Below are positions 6,542 to 15,543 of a DNA stretch of 43,252 nucleotides, in pieces; position 1 is the stretch's first letter, and every line of letters starts with the position of its first letter. Location of the stretch: assembly GCA_029260375.1 (NCBI GenBank), contig JAJDDI010000023.1, forward strand, positions 1 to 43,252, in the 5' to 3' direction. The notes under the pieces are model-generated. The model had not been told where the DNA came from, ran no database searches, and worked only from the letters and a program-made list of their open reading frames with translations. The stretch comes from Phycisphaerales bacterium. Lineage in GTDB: Bacteria > Planctomycetota > Phycisphaerae > Phycisphaerales > UBA1924. A program made the position numbers and the translations under genes.

Positions 6542-7104
6542 CTGACATCCCCACACGACGGCACGTGGTAGCCGTCAGACGGACTAACGAAGACGTACTT
6601 CCCCTCGAACGATTTGCCATCGCCATCTAGTGACATCATAAACGCACCAAACCTGCGGCGCGCTAAGTTGCTGATCTCGACGTAGTGCCCACGCAGGTAC
6701 TGCTCTCGAAACAGCTTGGCATCGACTTGCAACTCCGTGTCGCCATGGGTTACTGTGCCTCGCATGCTGTTGGAGAACGGATTATATCGGAGCGTGATCT
6801 TCCCCCAGGGGACGTCGCCGTTCTCGCCGACATCGAATGCGTCAAACGTACCAGCGACATCCGACTTCTTGACCCATTTGAACACTACAAACCCAACTGC
6901 AGCAAGTACGAGGGCGGTTATGGCACTGGTGACTATCCCAAATACCAACTGGCCCAAGAGTGTCTGACCAAATTGGTCGGCATCGCTTGAATAATGACTA
7001 TATACCTGCGTGACGAACTGCCAGCCACCCCAAAGTAATACCGCAAGAACCAGCAGCGCTGGAATGTCAAGATACAGTCTAAGTAGCCGACGAACTCGCT
7101 TCAT
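6520..7104 (-). CDS. Hypothetical membrane protein with two N-terminal helices
   Basis: 194 residues from the ATG at 7104, with GGAG a few bases upstream; an in-frame ATG lies at 7122. After the basic start MKRVRRLLRLYLD come two transmembrane helices, IPALLVLAVLLWGGWQFV and a second containing VFGIVTSAITALVLAAVGFVV. The remaining ~120 residues are soluble and beta-rich: AGTFDAFDVGENGDVPWGKI, then TLRYNPFSNSMRGTV and GKYVFVSPSDGYHVPSCGDV. The second half may sense or bind a ligand, but that is a guess. GC content is lower than that of the flanking operon. It sits directly below the groEL terminator. Confidence 0.65.
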   Translation of the reverse strand: MKRVRRLLRLYLDIPALLVLAVLLWGGWQFVTQVYSHYSSDADQFGQTLLGQLVFGIVTSAITALVLAAVGFVVFKWVKKSDVAGTFDAFDVGENGDVPWGKITLRYNPFSNSMRGTVTHGDTELQVDAKLFREQYLRGHYVEISNLARRRFGAFMMSLDGDGKSFEGKYVFVSPSDGYHVPSCGDVRWDRVEE

Positions 7105-7117
7105 GACTCCGACCTCC

Positions 7118-7156
7118 AACAAAGAAACAGCCGGCCACAGTACTGTGGCCGGCTGT
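7118..7156 (-). terminator. Rho-independent terminator of the groEL operon
   Basis: ACAGCCGGCCACAG (7127-7140) and CTGTGGCCGGCTGT (7143-7156) form a perfect 14-bp inverted repeat. On the minus strand it is followed by TTTCTTTGTTGG. It begins about 24 bases after the groEL stop codon. Confidence 0.9.
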
Positions 7157-7179
7157 CATCTTATCTTACCCTGTCTCAA

Positions 7180-9084
<1,905 letters not shown>

Positions 9085-9088
<4 letters not shown>

Positions 9089-9354
9089 GCCTGCCCCTCG
9101 ACCTGCGCCGGTCTGGCGAGCGAGACGACCTCGGACGCCTGGAAGTAGATGACCTCGGGGGTCGCCTGGCGGGAGTGCCCGGTGTCGTAGACGAGGGCCG
9201 TGACGGTGAAGAGCGTGTCGTCGGCGTCGGTGGGTCCGTGGTCGATGGACTGGATGTCCTCGACGAAGAACGAGCGCTGGGCAAAGCCGACGGCGACGCG
9301 GTCGCTGTTGGCCCGGGTCAGCTCGAGCACGTTCTTGATGGTGGTCGCGTTCAT
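9085..9354 (-). CDS. Small hypothetical protein between groES and groEL (ORF A)
   Basis: 89 residues starting at the ATG at 9354, with GGAG 6 bases upstream. The predicted layout is one N-terminal helix (MNATTIKNVLELTRANSD) and then several beta strands: VAVGFAQRSFFVEDIQSI, TLFTVTALVYDTGH and PEVIYFQASEVVSLARP. There is no signal peptide or membrane helix, so it is probably cytoplasmic. It is separated from groES by a short stem-loop (9390-9410) and overlaps ORF B by four bases. Function is unknown. Its position inside a chaperonin operon is unusual, because groES and groEL are normally adjacent. Confidence 0.7.
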
Positions 9355-9389
9355 GGGAGGCTCCGTGAGTGACGCGGGCGCCGAGGCTT

Positions 9390-9410
9390 GGGAGGGCTGG
9401 AAGCCCTCCC
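9390..9410 (-). other. Stem-loop between groES and ORF A
   Basis: GGGAGGGCT and AGCCCTCCC form a perfect 9-bp stem with a 3-base loop, 15 bases past the groES stop codon. No T-run follows. It may act as an attenuator, processing site or mRNA stabiliser, or be a dispersed repeat. Confidence 0.55.
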
Positions 9411-9424
9411 CTCCAAAGACACGG

Positions 9425-9745
9425 TCAGTCGATGATGGCCAGGACCTCGTCCTCGCTCATGATGAGCATCTCTTCGTCGTTGAACTTCACTTCGGTGCCG
9501 GAGTAGGAGCTGAAGATGATGCGGTCGCCGGCCTGGATGGTGAGGGGGACGCGCTCGCCGGTGTCGGTGTTGAGGGCGCCGTCGCCGACGGCCTCGACGA
9601 TGCCGGTCTTGGGCTTGTCCTTGGCGCCCTCGGGCAGGAAGATGCCCGAGTCGGTGACGCCCTGGGCCTCGTCGCGGCGCACGAGGATCTTGTCGTGGAG
9701 GGGGCGGATGTTGGTCTTGGTGCGGGTCTTGGTCGCGGTGGCCAT
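9425..9745 (-). CDS. groES: Co-chaperonin GroES (Hsp10)
   Basis: 106 residues, slightly longer than the usual ~97 because of a basic Thr/Lys-rich start (MATATKTRTKTN). The family core is clear: IRPLHDKILVRRDEAQGVTD, the mobile loop containing SGIFLPEGAKDKPKTGIVEA, then VPLTIQAGDRIIFSSYSGTE and the ending IMSEDEVLAIID. It forms the heptameric lid of GroEL. GAGGAG lies about 10 bases before the ATG at 9745. It lies 90 bases after the receiver-like gene and ahead of ORF A, ORF B and groEL. No CIRCE inverted repeat (TTAGCACTC-N9-GAGTGCTAA) was seen upstream. Confidence 0.97.
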   Translation of the reverse strand: MATATKTRTKTNIRPLHDKILVRRDEAQGVTDSGIFLPEGAKDKPKTGIVEAVGDGALNTDTGERVPLTIQAGDRIIFSSYSGTEVKFNDEEMLIMSEDEVLAIID

Positions 9746-9834
9746 GTCTTGAAACTCCTCTTCGATTCGAAGCCGGGACTCGCCCCGGCGGCTTGGTGTG
9801 GTCTCGCCCGTCTGGGCGCGGTGTTGGCTGGGTG

Positions 9835-10347
9835 TTACGCGGATCGCCCGCCGGGCCAGGAGCCGGCGTAGTGGCGGGCCAGGACGCGGCGGAGGACCTC
9901 GAGCAGGAGCTCCAGGTCGCCGGATTCGTGGGGGCGGTCGATGACGGCGAAGGCGCCGGCGCGGAGGGCGGCGGTCAGCTCGCGCTGCTCGTCGCGGCTG
10001 GACTGGGGGCGTTTGACGACGACGGTGGGCGGGGGGCTGTCCAGGCGGCGGAGCACCTCGAGCAGGCGGCAGCCGGCGTTGGCGGTCTCGGGACGGGTTT
10101 GTTCGAGCGGCATGCCCAGATCGACGACGGCGATGTGGATGGGGTTCTGGCTGATGACCTGCGAGGCCTCGCGTCCGCAGCCGGCGGTGAGCGAGCGGAT
10201 GCCCATGGGCTCGAGCAGGCGGGGCAGGCGGTCCACCCAGGGCTCGGGGCGCCAGCCGGCGTAGGAGAGCAGGAGGTTCAGGCGACCCCCGACCGGACCC
10301 GGGTGGGCGGGTTCCTGGGCGTCGGGATGGAAGTTCGCGGCTCTCAC
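9835..10347 (-). CDS. Degenerate response-regulator receiver-like protein upstream of groES
   Basis: 170 residues if the GTG at 10347 is the start. GGGGA lies 3 bases upstream and there is no ATG near the coding start. The fold pattern follows a CheY-like receiver. HIAVVDLGMPLE supplies the central strand with the phospho-acceptor-type Asp and the following MP. The end LRAGAFAVIDRPHESGDLEL matches the strand before the conserved KP, with Arg replacing Lys. The first strand LNLLLSYAGWRPEPW lacks the acidic pair that binds Mg2+. A phosphorylation-independent or pseudo-receiver is therefore likely. There is no output domain. It precedes groES in the same direction and may belong to the same operon. 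Confidence 0.7.
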   Translation of the reverse strand: MRAANFHPDAQEPAHPGPVGGRLNLLLSYAGWRPEPWVDRLPRLLEPMGIRSLTAGCGREASQVISQNPIHIAVVDLGMPLEQTRPETANAGCRLLEVLRRLDSPPPTVVVKRPQSSRDEQRELTAALRAGAFAVIDRPHESGDLELLLEVLRRVLARHYAGSWPGGRSA

Positions 10348-10622
10348 AGTCCCCAACAACTGGCAAGCCGCGTGCCTGAGTGGCGACCGCTCGCCCGCGT
10401 GGAGGGCGGGTCGGGACCGCCGGGAAGCGGTCTGGGGGGACTCCGGGCGGCGTCGGCTCTGCCCGCGGGTCGGCGGGCGGGGCGGGGGGGGTGTCAATCT
10501 GGCAGGCGAACGCCCCGGCCCGCGACGGCGGGACCGGTCGGCGGGCCGGGGTCGCAACCGACAGGGGGCGGGGCGGGGTGGGGACAAGTGATCGGTTGCC
10601 CCGAGTTTCGGGGCATCTGCGC

Positions 10623-10628
10623 TACACT
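10623..10628 (+). promoter_or_regulatory. -10-like TACACT, leaderless-type start of rmuC
   Basis: TACACT lies 7 bases before the rmuC ATG. The upstream 288-bp region 10348-10635 is very GC-rich and shows no other feature. Confidence 0.45.
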
Positions 10629-10635
10629 CGGCGAC

Positions 10636-12126
10636 ATGGATGTTGCACAAATCGTATTGGGTGTCCTCTGCGCCGGATTTGCGGCGGGCCTGATCTGGGC
10701 GATGGTCTCGCGGGCCAGGCTGCTGGCCGACATGGCCCGGCGCGACGGCGTCGGGGGCGCCCTGGAGGGGGAGCTGGCCGAGACGCGGGAGTCGCTCGTC
10801 CGCGAGCGGGCGATCAACGACGAGCTGCGGACCGAGGGGATCAGGCTCAACCGCCAGATCGCGGAGGGGGAGCAGAAGCTGATCTCCCTGAGCGAGCGCC
10901 TGGAAGAGCGGTCGGTGATCGAGGCCCGGTTCAGCGACGCGTTCAAGGCGCTCAGCGCCGAGGCGCTCAAGAGTTCCCGCGCCGAGTTCCTGGAGCAGGC
11001 CCGCCCCGTGTTCGAGGCGGCCCGCAAGGAGCACACCGACCTGGTCAAGCCCATCGGCGACACCCTCACGGCGACCCGGGAGAAGCTTGAGCAGATCGAG
11101 AAGTCCCGTATTGAGAGCTTCACGAAGCTGATGACGCACGTCGAGTCGGTCACCGGCGCCAGCGCGGCGCTGCGCGACGAGACGGCCAAGCTCACACGGG
11201 CGCTCTCCAAGCCCGAGATCCGCGGGCAGTACGGCGAGATCCAGCTCAAGCGGGTCGCCGAGCTCGCGGGGATGACGAGCTACTGCGACTTCACCGAGCA
11301 GTCCAGCCAGCGCGACCACGCGGGCAACCTGGTCCGCCCGGACATGATCGTCAAGCTGCCCAACGACCGCGTGATCGTGGTGGACGCCAAGACGAACATC
11401 AACGCGTACATGGAGGCGGTCAACGAGCCCGACGAGACCAAGCGCAACGAGCACCTGGACCGCTTCGCCAAGAACGTCTCGGAGCAGGCCAAGAAGCTCA
11501 GCGACAAGAAGTACTGGTCCGCGTGGGACGGCTCGCCGGAGTTCGTGGTGATGTTCATCCCGGGGGACCACTTCATCGACGCGGCGCTGCAGCGTCGCCC
11601 GGACCTGCTGGAGATCGCGGCGCAGCGGAACGTGATCATGGCCAGCCCGAGCACGCTCATCGGGCTGCTGCGGGCCGTGGCGGTCGGGTGGCACGAGCAG
11701 AAGCTTGGTGAGGAGACCAAGGAGCTGGTGCGTCTGGGCGTGGAGCTGCACGAGCGCGCCGGCGCCGCGTTCGAGCACGCGAGCAAGCTGGGCGATTCGA
11801 TCCGCATGAGCGTGGACCGGTACAACAACCTGGTGGGATCGATCGACTCGAGGCTGGTGCCGACGCTCAAGAAGTTCGAGGAGACGGGCGCCAAGTCGGG
11901 CAAGACGCTGACGGAGCTCAAGCCGCTGGACGGGGTGACGCGGACGATGGTGGCGGGCGAGAAGCTCGGGCCGGTCGTGACGGCGGGCACGGCGCCGGCG
12001 GCGCTGGGGGCGGGATCGACCACGCCCCCACCGACGAAGCCCGAGGGCAAGCCGGGCGGCGGCACGCCCGGCAACGGATCGAGCAAGGCGCACGTCCCGG
12101 CGCGTCAGCAGAAGAAGAACAAGTAA
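10636..12126 (+). CDS. rmuC: DNA recombination protein RmuC
   Basis: 496 residues. One N-terminal transmembrane helix (IVLGVLCAGFAAGLIWAMVS) is followed by a long coiled coil to about residue 190, then the RmuC nuclease-like core. The core has KPEIRGQYGEIQLKRVAELA near 194, LVRPDMIVKLPNDRVIVVDA with the catalytic-type VDAKTN, and FVVMFIPGDHFIDAALQ. RmuC limits recombination between inverted repeats and belongs to the PD-(D/E)xK nuclease group by fold. The C-terminal ~70 residues are a low-complexity Pro/Gly/Lys tail. The gene is monocistronic. The presence of many inverted repeats in this genome makes it pertinent, though a direct link is only an inference. Confidence 0.95.
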   Translation: MDVAQIVLGVLCAGFAAGLIWAMVSRARLLADMARRDGVGGALEGELAETRESLVRERAINDELRTEGIRLNRQIAEGEQKLISLSERLEERSVIEARFSDAFKALSAEALKSSRAEFLEQARPVFEAARKEHTDLVKPIGDTLTATREKLEQIEKSRIESFTKLMTHVESVTGASAALRDETAKLTRALSKPEIRGQYGEIQLKRVAELAGMTSYCDFTEQSSQRDHAGNLVRPDMIVKLPNDRVIVVDAKTNINAYMEAVNEPDETKRNEHLDRFAKNVSEQAKKLSDKKYWSAWDGSPEFVVMFIPGDHFIDAALQRRPDLLEIAAQRNVIMASPSTLIGLLRAVAVGWHEQKLGEETKELVRLGVELHERAGAAFEHASKLGDSIRMSVDRYNNLVGSIDSRLVPTLKKFEETGAKSGKTLTELKPLDGVTRTMVAGEKLGPVVTAGTAPAALGAGSTTPPPTKPEGKPGGGTPGNGSSKAHVPARQQKKNK

Positions 12127-12129
12127 GGC

Positions 12130-12255
12130 TCAGCCGCGCATGTCGGGCACGGCCTGTCGGATCGCCTTGAGGTCCTTGCGGATGTTGTCGAGCAGGTTCC
12201 AGTAGAGGACCAGGGCGACGAGGGGGCCGATCCCGACGCAGGCCGCGCCGACGAT
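12130..12255 (-). pseudogene. Detached 3' end of the zinc-ribbon membrane gene
   Basis: Immediately after the TAA at 12256-12258 the same frame continues for 41 codons to a TGA at 12130. It encodes IVGAACVGIGPLVALVLYWN, LLDNIRKDLKAIRQAVP and DMRG. That is a final transmembrane helix plus a charged cytoplasmic tail, of the kind expected at the end of the preceding protein. There is no start codon of its own. It is either the tail of a gene broken by one nonsense change or a base-call error in this assembly. Confidence 0.7.
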
Positions 12256-12921
12256 TTAGAGCACCGGCCCGAGCCAGATCAGCAGCTTGGCGCGGTTGTA
12301 TGCATCCCAGTCCGGGATGCGCGGCGTAAGCCACTTGAGGTAGAGCATCTCCGCGAAATAACGAACGCCGAAGACAATGAGCGAGAGCACCGTCACCACG
12401 ATGGCCGCGATCATGGCGCCCTGATTTATTGGCAGAAACAGGATCACGAGCCCAAGCATGTTGACGCACGCGCCGACGATCAGGGCGACGCGGACGACCT
12501 TGCGGGCGGTCGATCCATCGGCTCGCCCCGTGTAGGCCGGGTCGGGAGCCGAGAAGAGCCACCAGCCGTAGATCATGGCGAGCCCGATGATCACGCCGAC
12601 ACCCTGGGTCACGTAGTCGAGCCAGAGCGGGGACGGGCCCGTGCCTGAGAACGAGATCGCGACCGCCGCCGCGAGGCTGCCGAGCACGACGAGGATCATC
12701 ACAATGATCGCTGAGAGGATGATCACCACGCCCTTGTGCAGGGACGCGATGTACTCGGGAGAACTGTTCTTGAGTTCGTCGGAGGCGAGCGATCGCTCGA
12801 TCGGGAAGCCGCACTCGGGGCAGACGCTCTCGGGCGAGAGCCCCTTGATGTCGTACCCGCACTGGCGGCAGGGCTGGACGTTGGCGTTGGCGATGGGGGG
12901 CGGCGGTGGCGGGGTGTCCAT
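12256..12921 (-). CDS. Zinc-ribbon membrane protein (shortened by an in-frame stop)
   Basis: 221 residues from the ATG at 12921, which has TACGCT 6 bases upstream. Residues ~18-38 hold CRQCGYDIKG...CPECG, the four-cysteine zinc ribbon common in planctomycete membrane proteins. Four or five transmembrane helices follow: VVIILSAIIVMILVVLGSLA, one with GVGVIIGLAMIYGWWLFSA, then VRVALIVGACVNMLGLVILF and MIAAIVVTVLSLIVFGVRYF. The frame ends at TAA (12256-12258), but coding sequence for one more helix and a tail continues in phase to 12130. Function is unknown. The intact protein would be 263 residues. Confidence 0.75.
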   Translation of the reverse strand: MDTPPPPPPIANANVQPCRQCGYDIKGLSPESVCPECGFPIERSLASDELKNSSPEYIASLHKGVVIILSAIIVMILVVLGSLAAAVAISFSGTGPSPLWLDYVTQGVGVIIGLAMIYGWWLFSAPDPAYTGRADGSTARKVVRVALIVGACVNMLGLVILFLPINQGAMIAAIVVTVLSLIVFGVRYFAEMLYLKWLTPRIPDWDAYNRAKLLIWLGPVL

Positions 12922-12927
12922 CGGGCC

Positions 12928-12933
12928 AGCGTA
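12928..12933 (-). promoter_or_regulatory. -10-like TACGCT, leaderless-type start
   Basis: TACGCT on the minus strand, 6 bases before the ATG at 12921. Confidence 0.4.
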
Positions 12934-12952
12934 ATACGAAACCGAGCGAGCG

Positions 12953-13801
12953 TCAGGCGGGCGGGGCTTGGCCGCTCTTCCCCCCGCCGGGGTGGACGAA
13001 CAGGTAGTCCCGGACACCCTGGGTCCAGGCGTCGAGCTTGGCGCTGACGGCGCCGTGCTCGTTGCTGGCGTGCATCTCGTAGCCCAGGCCCAGCAGGGGC
13101 TCGATGACGTCCTCGACGCGCCGCCCGACGCGCTCGGGCATGCCGGGGATCAGCTCGGCATAGATCACGGGCTTGAAGCGGGCGATGCTCCCCAGGGCGC
13201 CCTCGATCACAAGCGGCTCGGCGCCCTCGACGTCGATCTTCATCAGGTCGAGGCGTTGGAGCTGGTTCTCTTGGGCCCAGTCGTCGAGGCGGACGGTGTC
13301 GATGACGGCGCGGCAGACGTCGGGGGCGGTCTGGGTGCCGAAGGGGACGCCCGAGTCGCGGTCCCCCAGGTGGGCGCTGCCGTGGGTGAAGCGCTTGCTG
13401 GCCTTCTTGTAGGGGATGAACAGCTCGGTCTGGCCGGCCTCGTTGGAGAGGGCCAGGGGGACGATGGTCACGTTGTGGCGGCGCCCCACGGCCAGGCGGA
13501 GCACGCTTCGGTTGTACTCGAGGGGCTCGAAGGCGAAGACCGTGCAGTCGCCGGCGTGCAGCGCGGCCAGGTGCTTGGCGAATCGCCCGTGGTTGGCGCC
13601 GACATCGAGGATGACGCAGCCGGGCTGGGTATAGGCGCCCAGGGCGCGGACGACGCGGGCGAAGCGCCGGCGGACGAGGGCGTGGTAGAGGTGGTCCACG
13701 CGGGCGCCGGCGCGGGAGAGGGGGCTGGCGCCGATCTCGTCCATCGGGGGGATGTCGGGCGCCTGGCTGACGGGCGCCTGGTTGACGGGTGTCGGGCTCA
13801 C
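12953..13801 (-). CDS. FkbM family methyltransferase
   Basis: 282 residues. The SAM-binding signature VILDVGANHGRFAKHLAALH lies near 62-81, followed by TVFAFEPLEYNRSVLRLAVG. A second conserved block, LDLMKIDVEGAEPLVIEGAL near 188, is the FkbM-specific KIDVEG motif. FkbM enzymes methylate hydroxyl groups of polyketides, glycans and other small molecules; the acceptor here is not evident. The start is the GTG at 13801, with TAGACT 6 bases upstream and no Shine-Dalgarno sequence. The first ~25 residues are a Pro-rich extension. A worn copy of this gene's 5' region lies at 15350-15475. Confidence 0.92.
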   Translation of the reverse strand: MSPTPVNQAPVSQAPDIPPMDEIGASPLSRAGARVDHLYHALVRRRFARVVRALGAYTQPGCVILDVGANHGRFAKHLAALHAGDCTVFAFEPLEYNRSVLRLAVGRRHNVTIVPLALSNEAGQTELFIPYKKASKRFTHGSAHLGDRDSGVPFGTQTAPDVCRAVIDTVRLDDWAQENQLQRLDLMKIDVEGAEPLVIEGALGSIARFKPVIYAELIPGMPERVGRRVEDVIEPLLGLGYEMHASNEHGAVSAKLDAWTQGVRDYLFVHPGGGKSGQAPPA

Positions 13802-13807
13802 ACGCCG

Positions 13808-13813
13808 AGTCTA
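13808..13813 (-). promoter_or_regulatory. -10-like TAGACT, leaderless-type GTG start
   Basis: TAGACT on the minus strand, exactly 6 bases before the GTG at 13801. Confidence 0.45.
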
Positions 13814-13956
13814 GACGATCGCGGCATGTGAACCGGTGTGGGCGTGTCTGGACGCCCTCTTTGGCGTCCGCGTGTAGGTATCGGGGCGGGGGGTTGGTAC
13901 GGTGGGGCCGGCGGCGGGCGACCACGCCGTACACCAGAAATCCCCCACGGAGCGAG

Positions 13957-15351
13957 ATGATGAAGATGTCCTGGATCGCCATGCTGCCGCTGATCCTGAG
14001 CGCGACCGCGGTCGGCGAGCCGCACCCGGAGTGGACGCTGCACACGGGGCTGGGCTCGAACCAGACGCACCTGGTCGATCTTGAGGGCGCCACGGTCAAG
14101 ACGTGGACCAGCGCGTACCCGCCGGGCATCTCGGTGTACCTGCACGACGATGGGTCGATCATCCGCGCGGCCAACGACTTCTCGCTCCCGGGGCCGACCT
14201 CGGGCGGCGTGGGCGGGCGGATCCAGATCATCGCCTGGGACGGCACGCTCGAGTGGGACTATGTGCTGGCGGGCGCCAGCCACCGGGGGCACCACGACTT
14301 CCGCGTGCTGCCCAACGGCAACATCCTGGCCATCGTGTGGGAGAGCATGGCCGCCAGCGAGGCCATCGCGATGGGGCGCAACCCCGCGACGGTGGGCAGC
14401 GAGGTCTACTCCGAGGGGATCTACGAGATCCAGCGGACGGGCCCGACCACGGGCGACGTGGTGTGGGAGTGGCACGTGTGGGACCACCTCGTGCAGGACT
14501 TCAACGCCGCGCTGCCAAACTTCGGCGCCCCCGCGGACCACCCGGAGAAGATCGACATCAACTTCATCCCCAACGGCTCCAACCCGGACTGGCTGCACTT
14601 CAACGGGCTGGACTACAACCCCGAGCTGGACCAGATCATCGTGAGCTGTCACGCGTTCGATGAGCTGTGGATTTTCTCACGCGATGAGGGCGCCACGGGC
14701 GACCTGCTCTACCGCTGGGGCAACCCGCGGGCGTACGGGCGTGGGACGGTCAGCGACCAGCGGTTCTTCAACCAGCACAACGCGCAGTGGATCGACGAGG
14801 GCCTGCCCGGGGCGGGCAACATCCTGGTCTACAACAACGGCAACGGGCGCCCCGAGGGCGCGTTCTCCAGCGTCGAGGAGTTCGTCCCGCCGCTCAACAT
14901 GGACGGGACGTACGCGCTGGCGGCGGGCGAGGCGTACGCCCCGGCGGCGCCGAGCTGGATCTGCGACAACGCGGGGGGCTCGAGTTTTTACTCTTCGTTC
15001 ATCTCGGGCGCCCAGCGCCTGCCCAACGGGAACACCCTCATCTGCGTCGGCGCCTCGGGCGAGTTCATCGAGGTCGCCGCGGACTGCTCGGTTGAGTGGG
15101 ACTATGTCGCGGGAGGCAACCAGTTCCGCGCCACCCGCATCGGGGCGCGTGACCACCGGCTGCAAGGGCTGCTGTGGTGCACGGCGGACCTGGCGCTGCC
15201 GTACGACACGCTGGATTTCTCGGATGTCGTCGCGTTCCTGACCGCGTTCAGCGCGGGCGAGCCGGTCGCGGACCTGGCCGAGCCTGCTGGGAGCTTTGAC
15301 TTCTCGGATGTCGTGGCGTTCCTGAGCGCGTTCGGGGCGGGGTGTCCGTAG
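13957..15351 (+). CDS. Secreted ASST-like (arylsulfotransferase-type beta-propeller) protein with GC-type dockerin tail
   Basis: 464 residues. A signal peptide (MMKMSWIAMLPLILSATAVG) leads to a repetitive beta-propeller with blades such as GTLEWDYVLAGASHRGHHDF, then RVLPNGNILAIVWES and HFNGLDYNPELDQIIVSCHA. The HHDF, LPNGN and HFNGLDYNPE motifs are typical of bacterial arylsulfate sulfotransferases, which move sulfate between phenolic compounds. Catalysis here is not proven. The last ~50 residues are two dockerin-like repeats, LDFSDVVAFLTAF and FDFSDVVAFLSAFGAGCP, which probably anchor the protein outside the cell. GGAG lies 4 bases before the ATG at 13957, which is followed at once by a second ATG. 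Confidence 0.85.
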   Translation: MMKMSWIAMLPLILSATAVGEPHPEWTLHTGLGSNQTHLVDLEGATVKTWTSAYPPGISVYLHDDGSIIRAANDFSLPGPTSGGVGGRIQIIAWDGTLEWDYVLAGASHRGHHDFRVLPNGNILAIVWESMAASEAIAMGRNPATVGSEVYSEGIYEIQRTGPTTGDVVWEWHVWDHLVQDFNAALPNFGAPADHPEKIDINFIPNGSNPDWLHFNGLDYNPELDQIIVSCHAFDELWIFSRDEGATGDLLYRWGNPRAYGRGTVSDQRFFNQHNAQWIDEGLPGAGNILVYNNGNGRPEGAFSSVEEFVPPLNMDGTYALAAGEAYAPAAPSWICDNAGGSSFYSSFISGAQRLPNGNTLICVGASGEFIEVAADCSVEWDYVAGGNQFRATRIGARDHRLQGLLWCTADLALPYDTLDFSDVVAFLTAFSAGEPVADLAEPAGSFDFSDVVAFLSAFGAGCP

Positions 15352-15475
15352 GCGCCTAGCGATCGTACGACGCTGGCGAAGCGTCGGCGGCGAGGGCTTG
15401 GTCGAGGTGGTCCACGCGGGCACCGTGGCGTGAGAGCGTCGAGCCTTGGATGGCCTTCCATTGCGGGGATGTTGG
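15350..15475 (-). pseudogene. Degenerate 5' fragment of an fkbM-like gene
   Basis: Compared with the fkbM gene at about 13640-13745, this stretch has the same order of blocks: GGCGCC, GACGAC/GACGC, GGCGAAGCG, CGGCGG, GAGGGC, then the identical GGTGGTCCACGCGGGC. About 85 bases align at roughly three-quarters identity by eye. One base is missing after CGGCGG, which shifts the frame. Read on the minus strand it gives LSRHGARVDHL in one frame and RRRFASVVRSLGAY in another. The intact gene has LSRAGARVDHL and RRRFARVVRALGAY. It begins at the stop codon of the ASST-like gene. The rest of 15352-15543 has no gene. Confidence 0.75.
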
Positions 15476-15543
15476 CGTCAGGATCGGGCACAGGGCATCG
15501 GGTAGCACGGACGCGATAACTGATGCGCGCCTCGCAAGCTCGA

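Noticed and set aside
9746..9834. A CIRCE/HrcA operator before groES
   Set aside because: No TTAGCACTC-N9-GAGTGCTAA or close variant could be found in the gap or in front of the receiver gene.
9835..12093. A single long minus-strand ORF through rmuC into the receiver gene
   Set aside because: The upstream two-thirds is an antisense shadow of rmuC; only the last 170 codons behave like protein.
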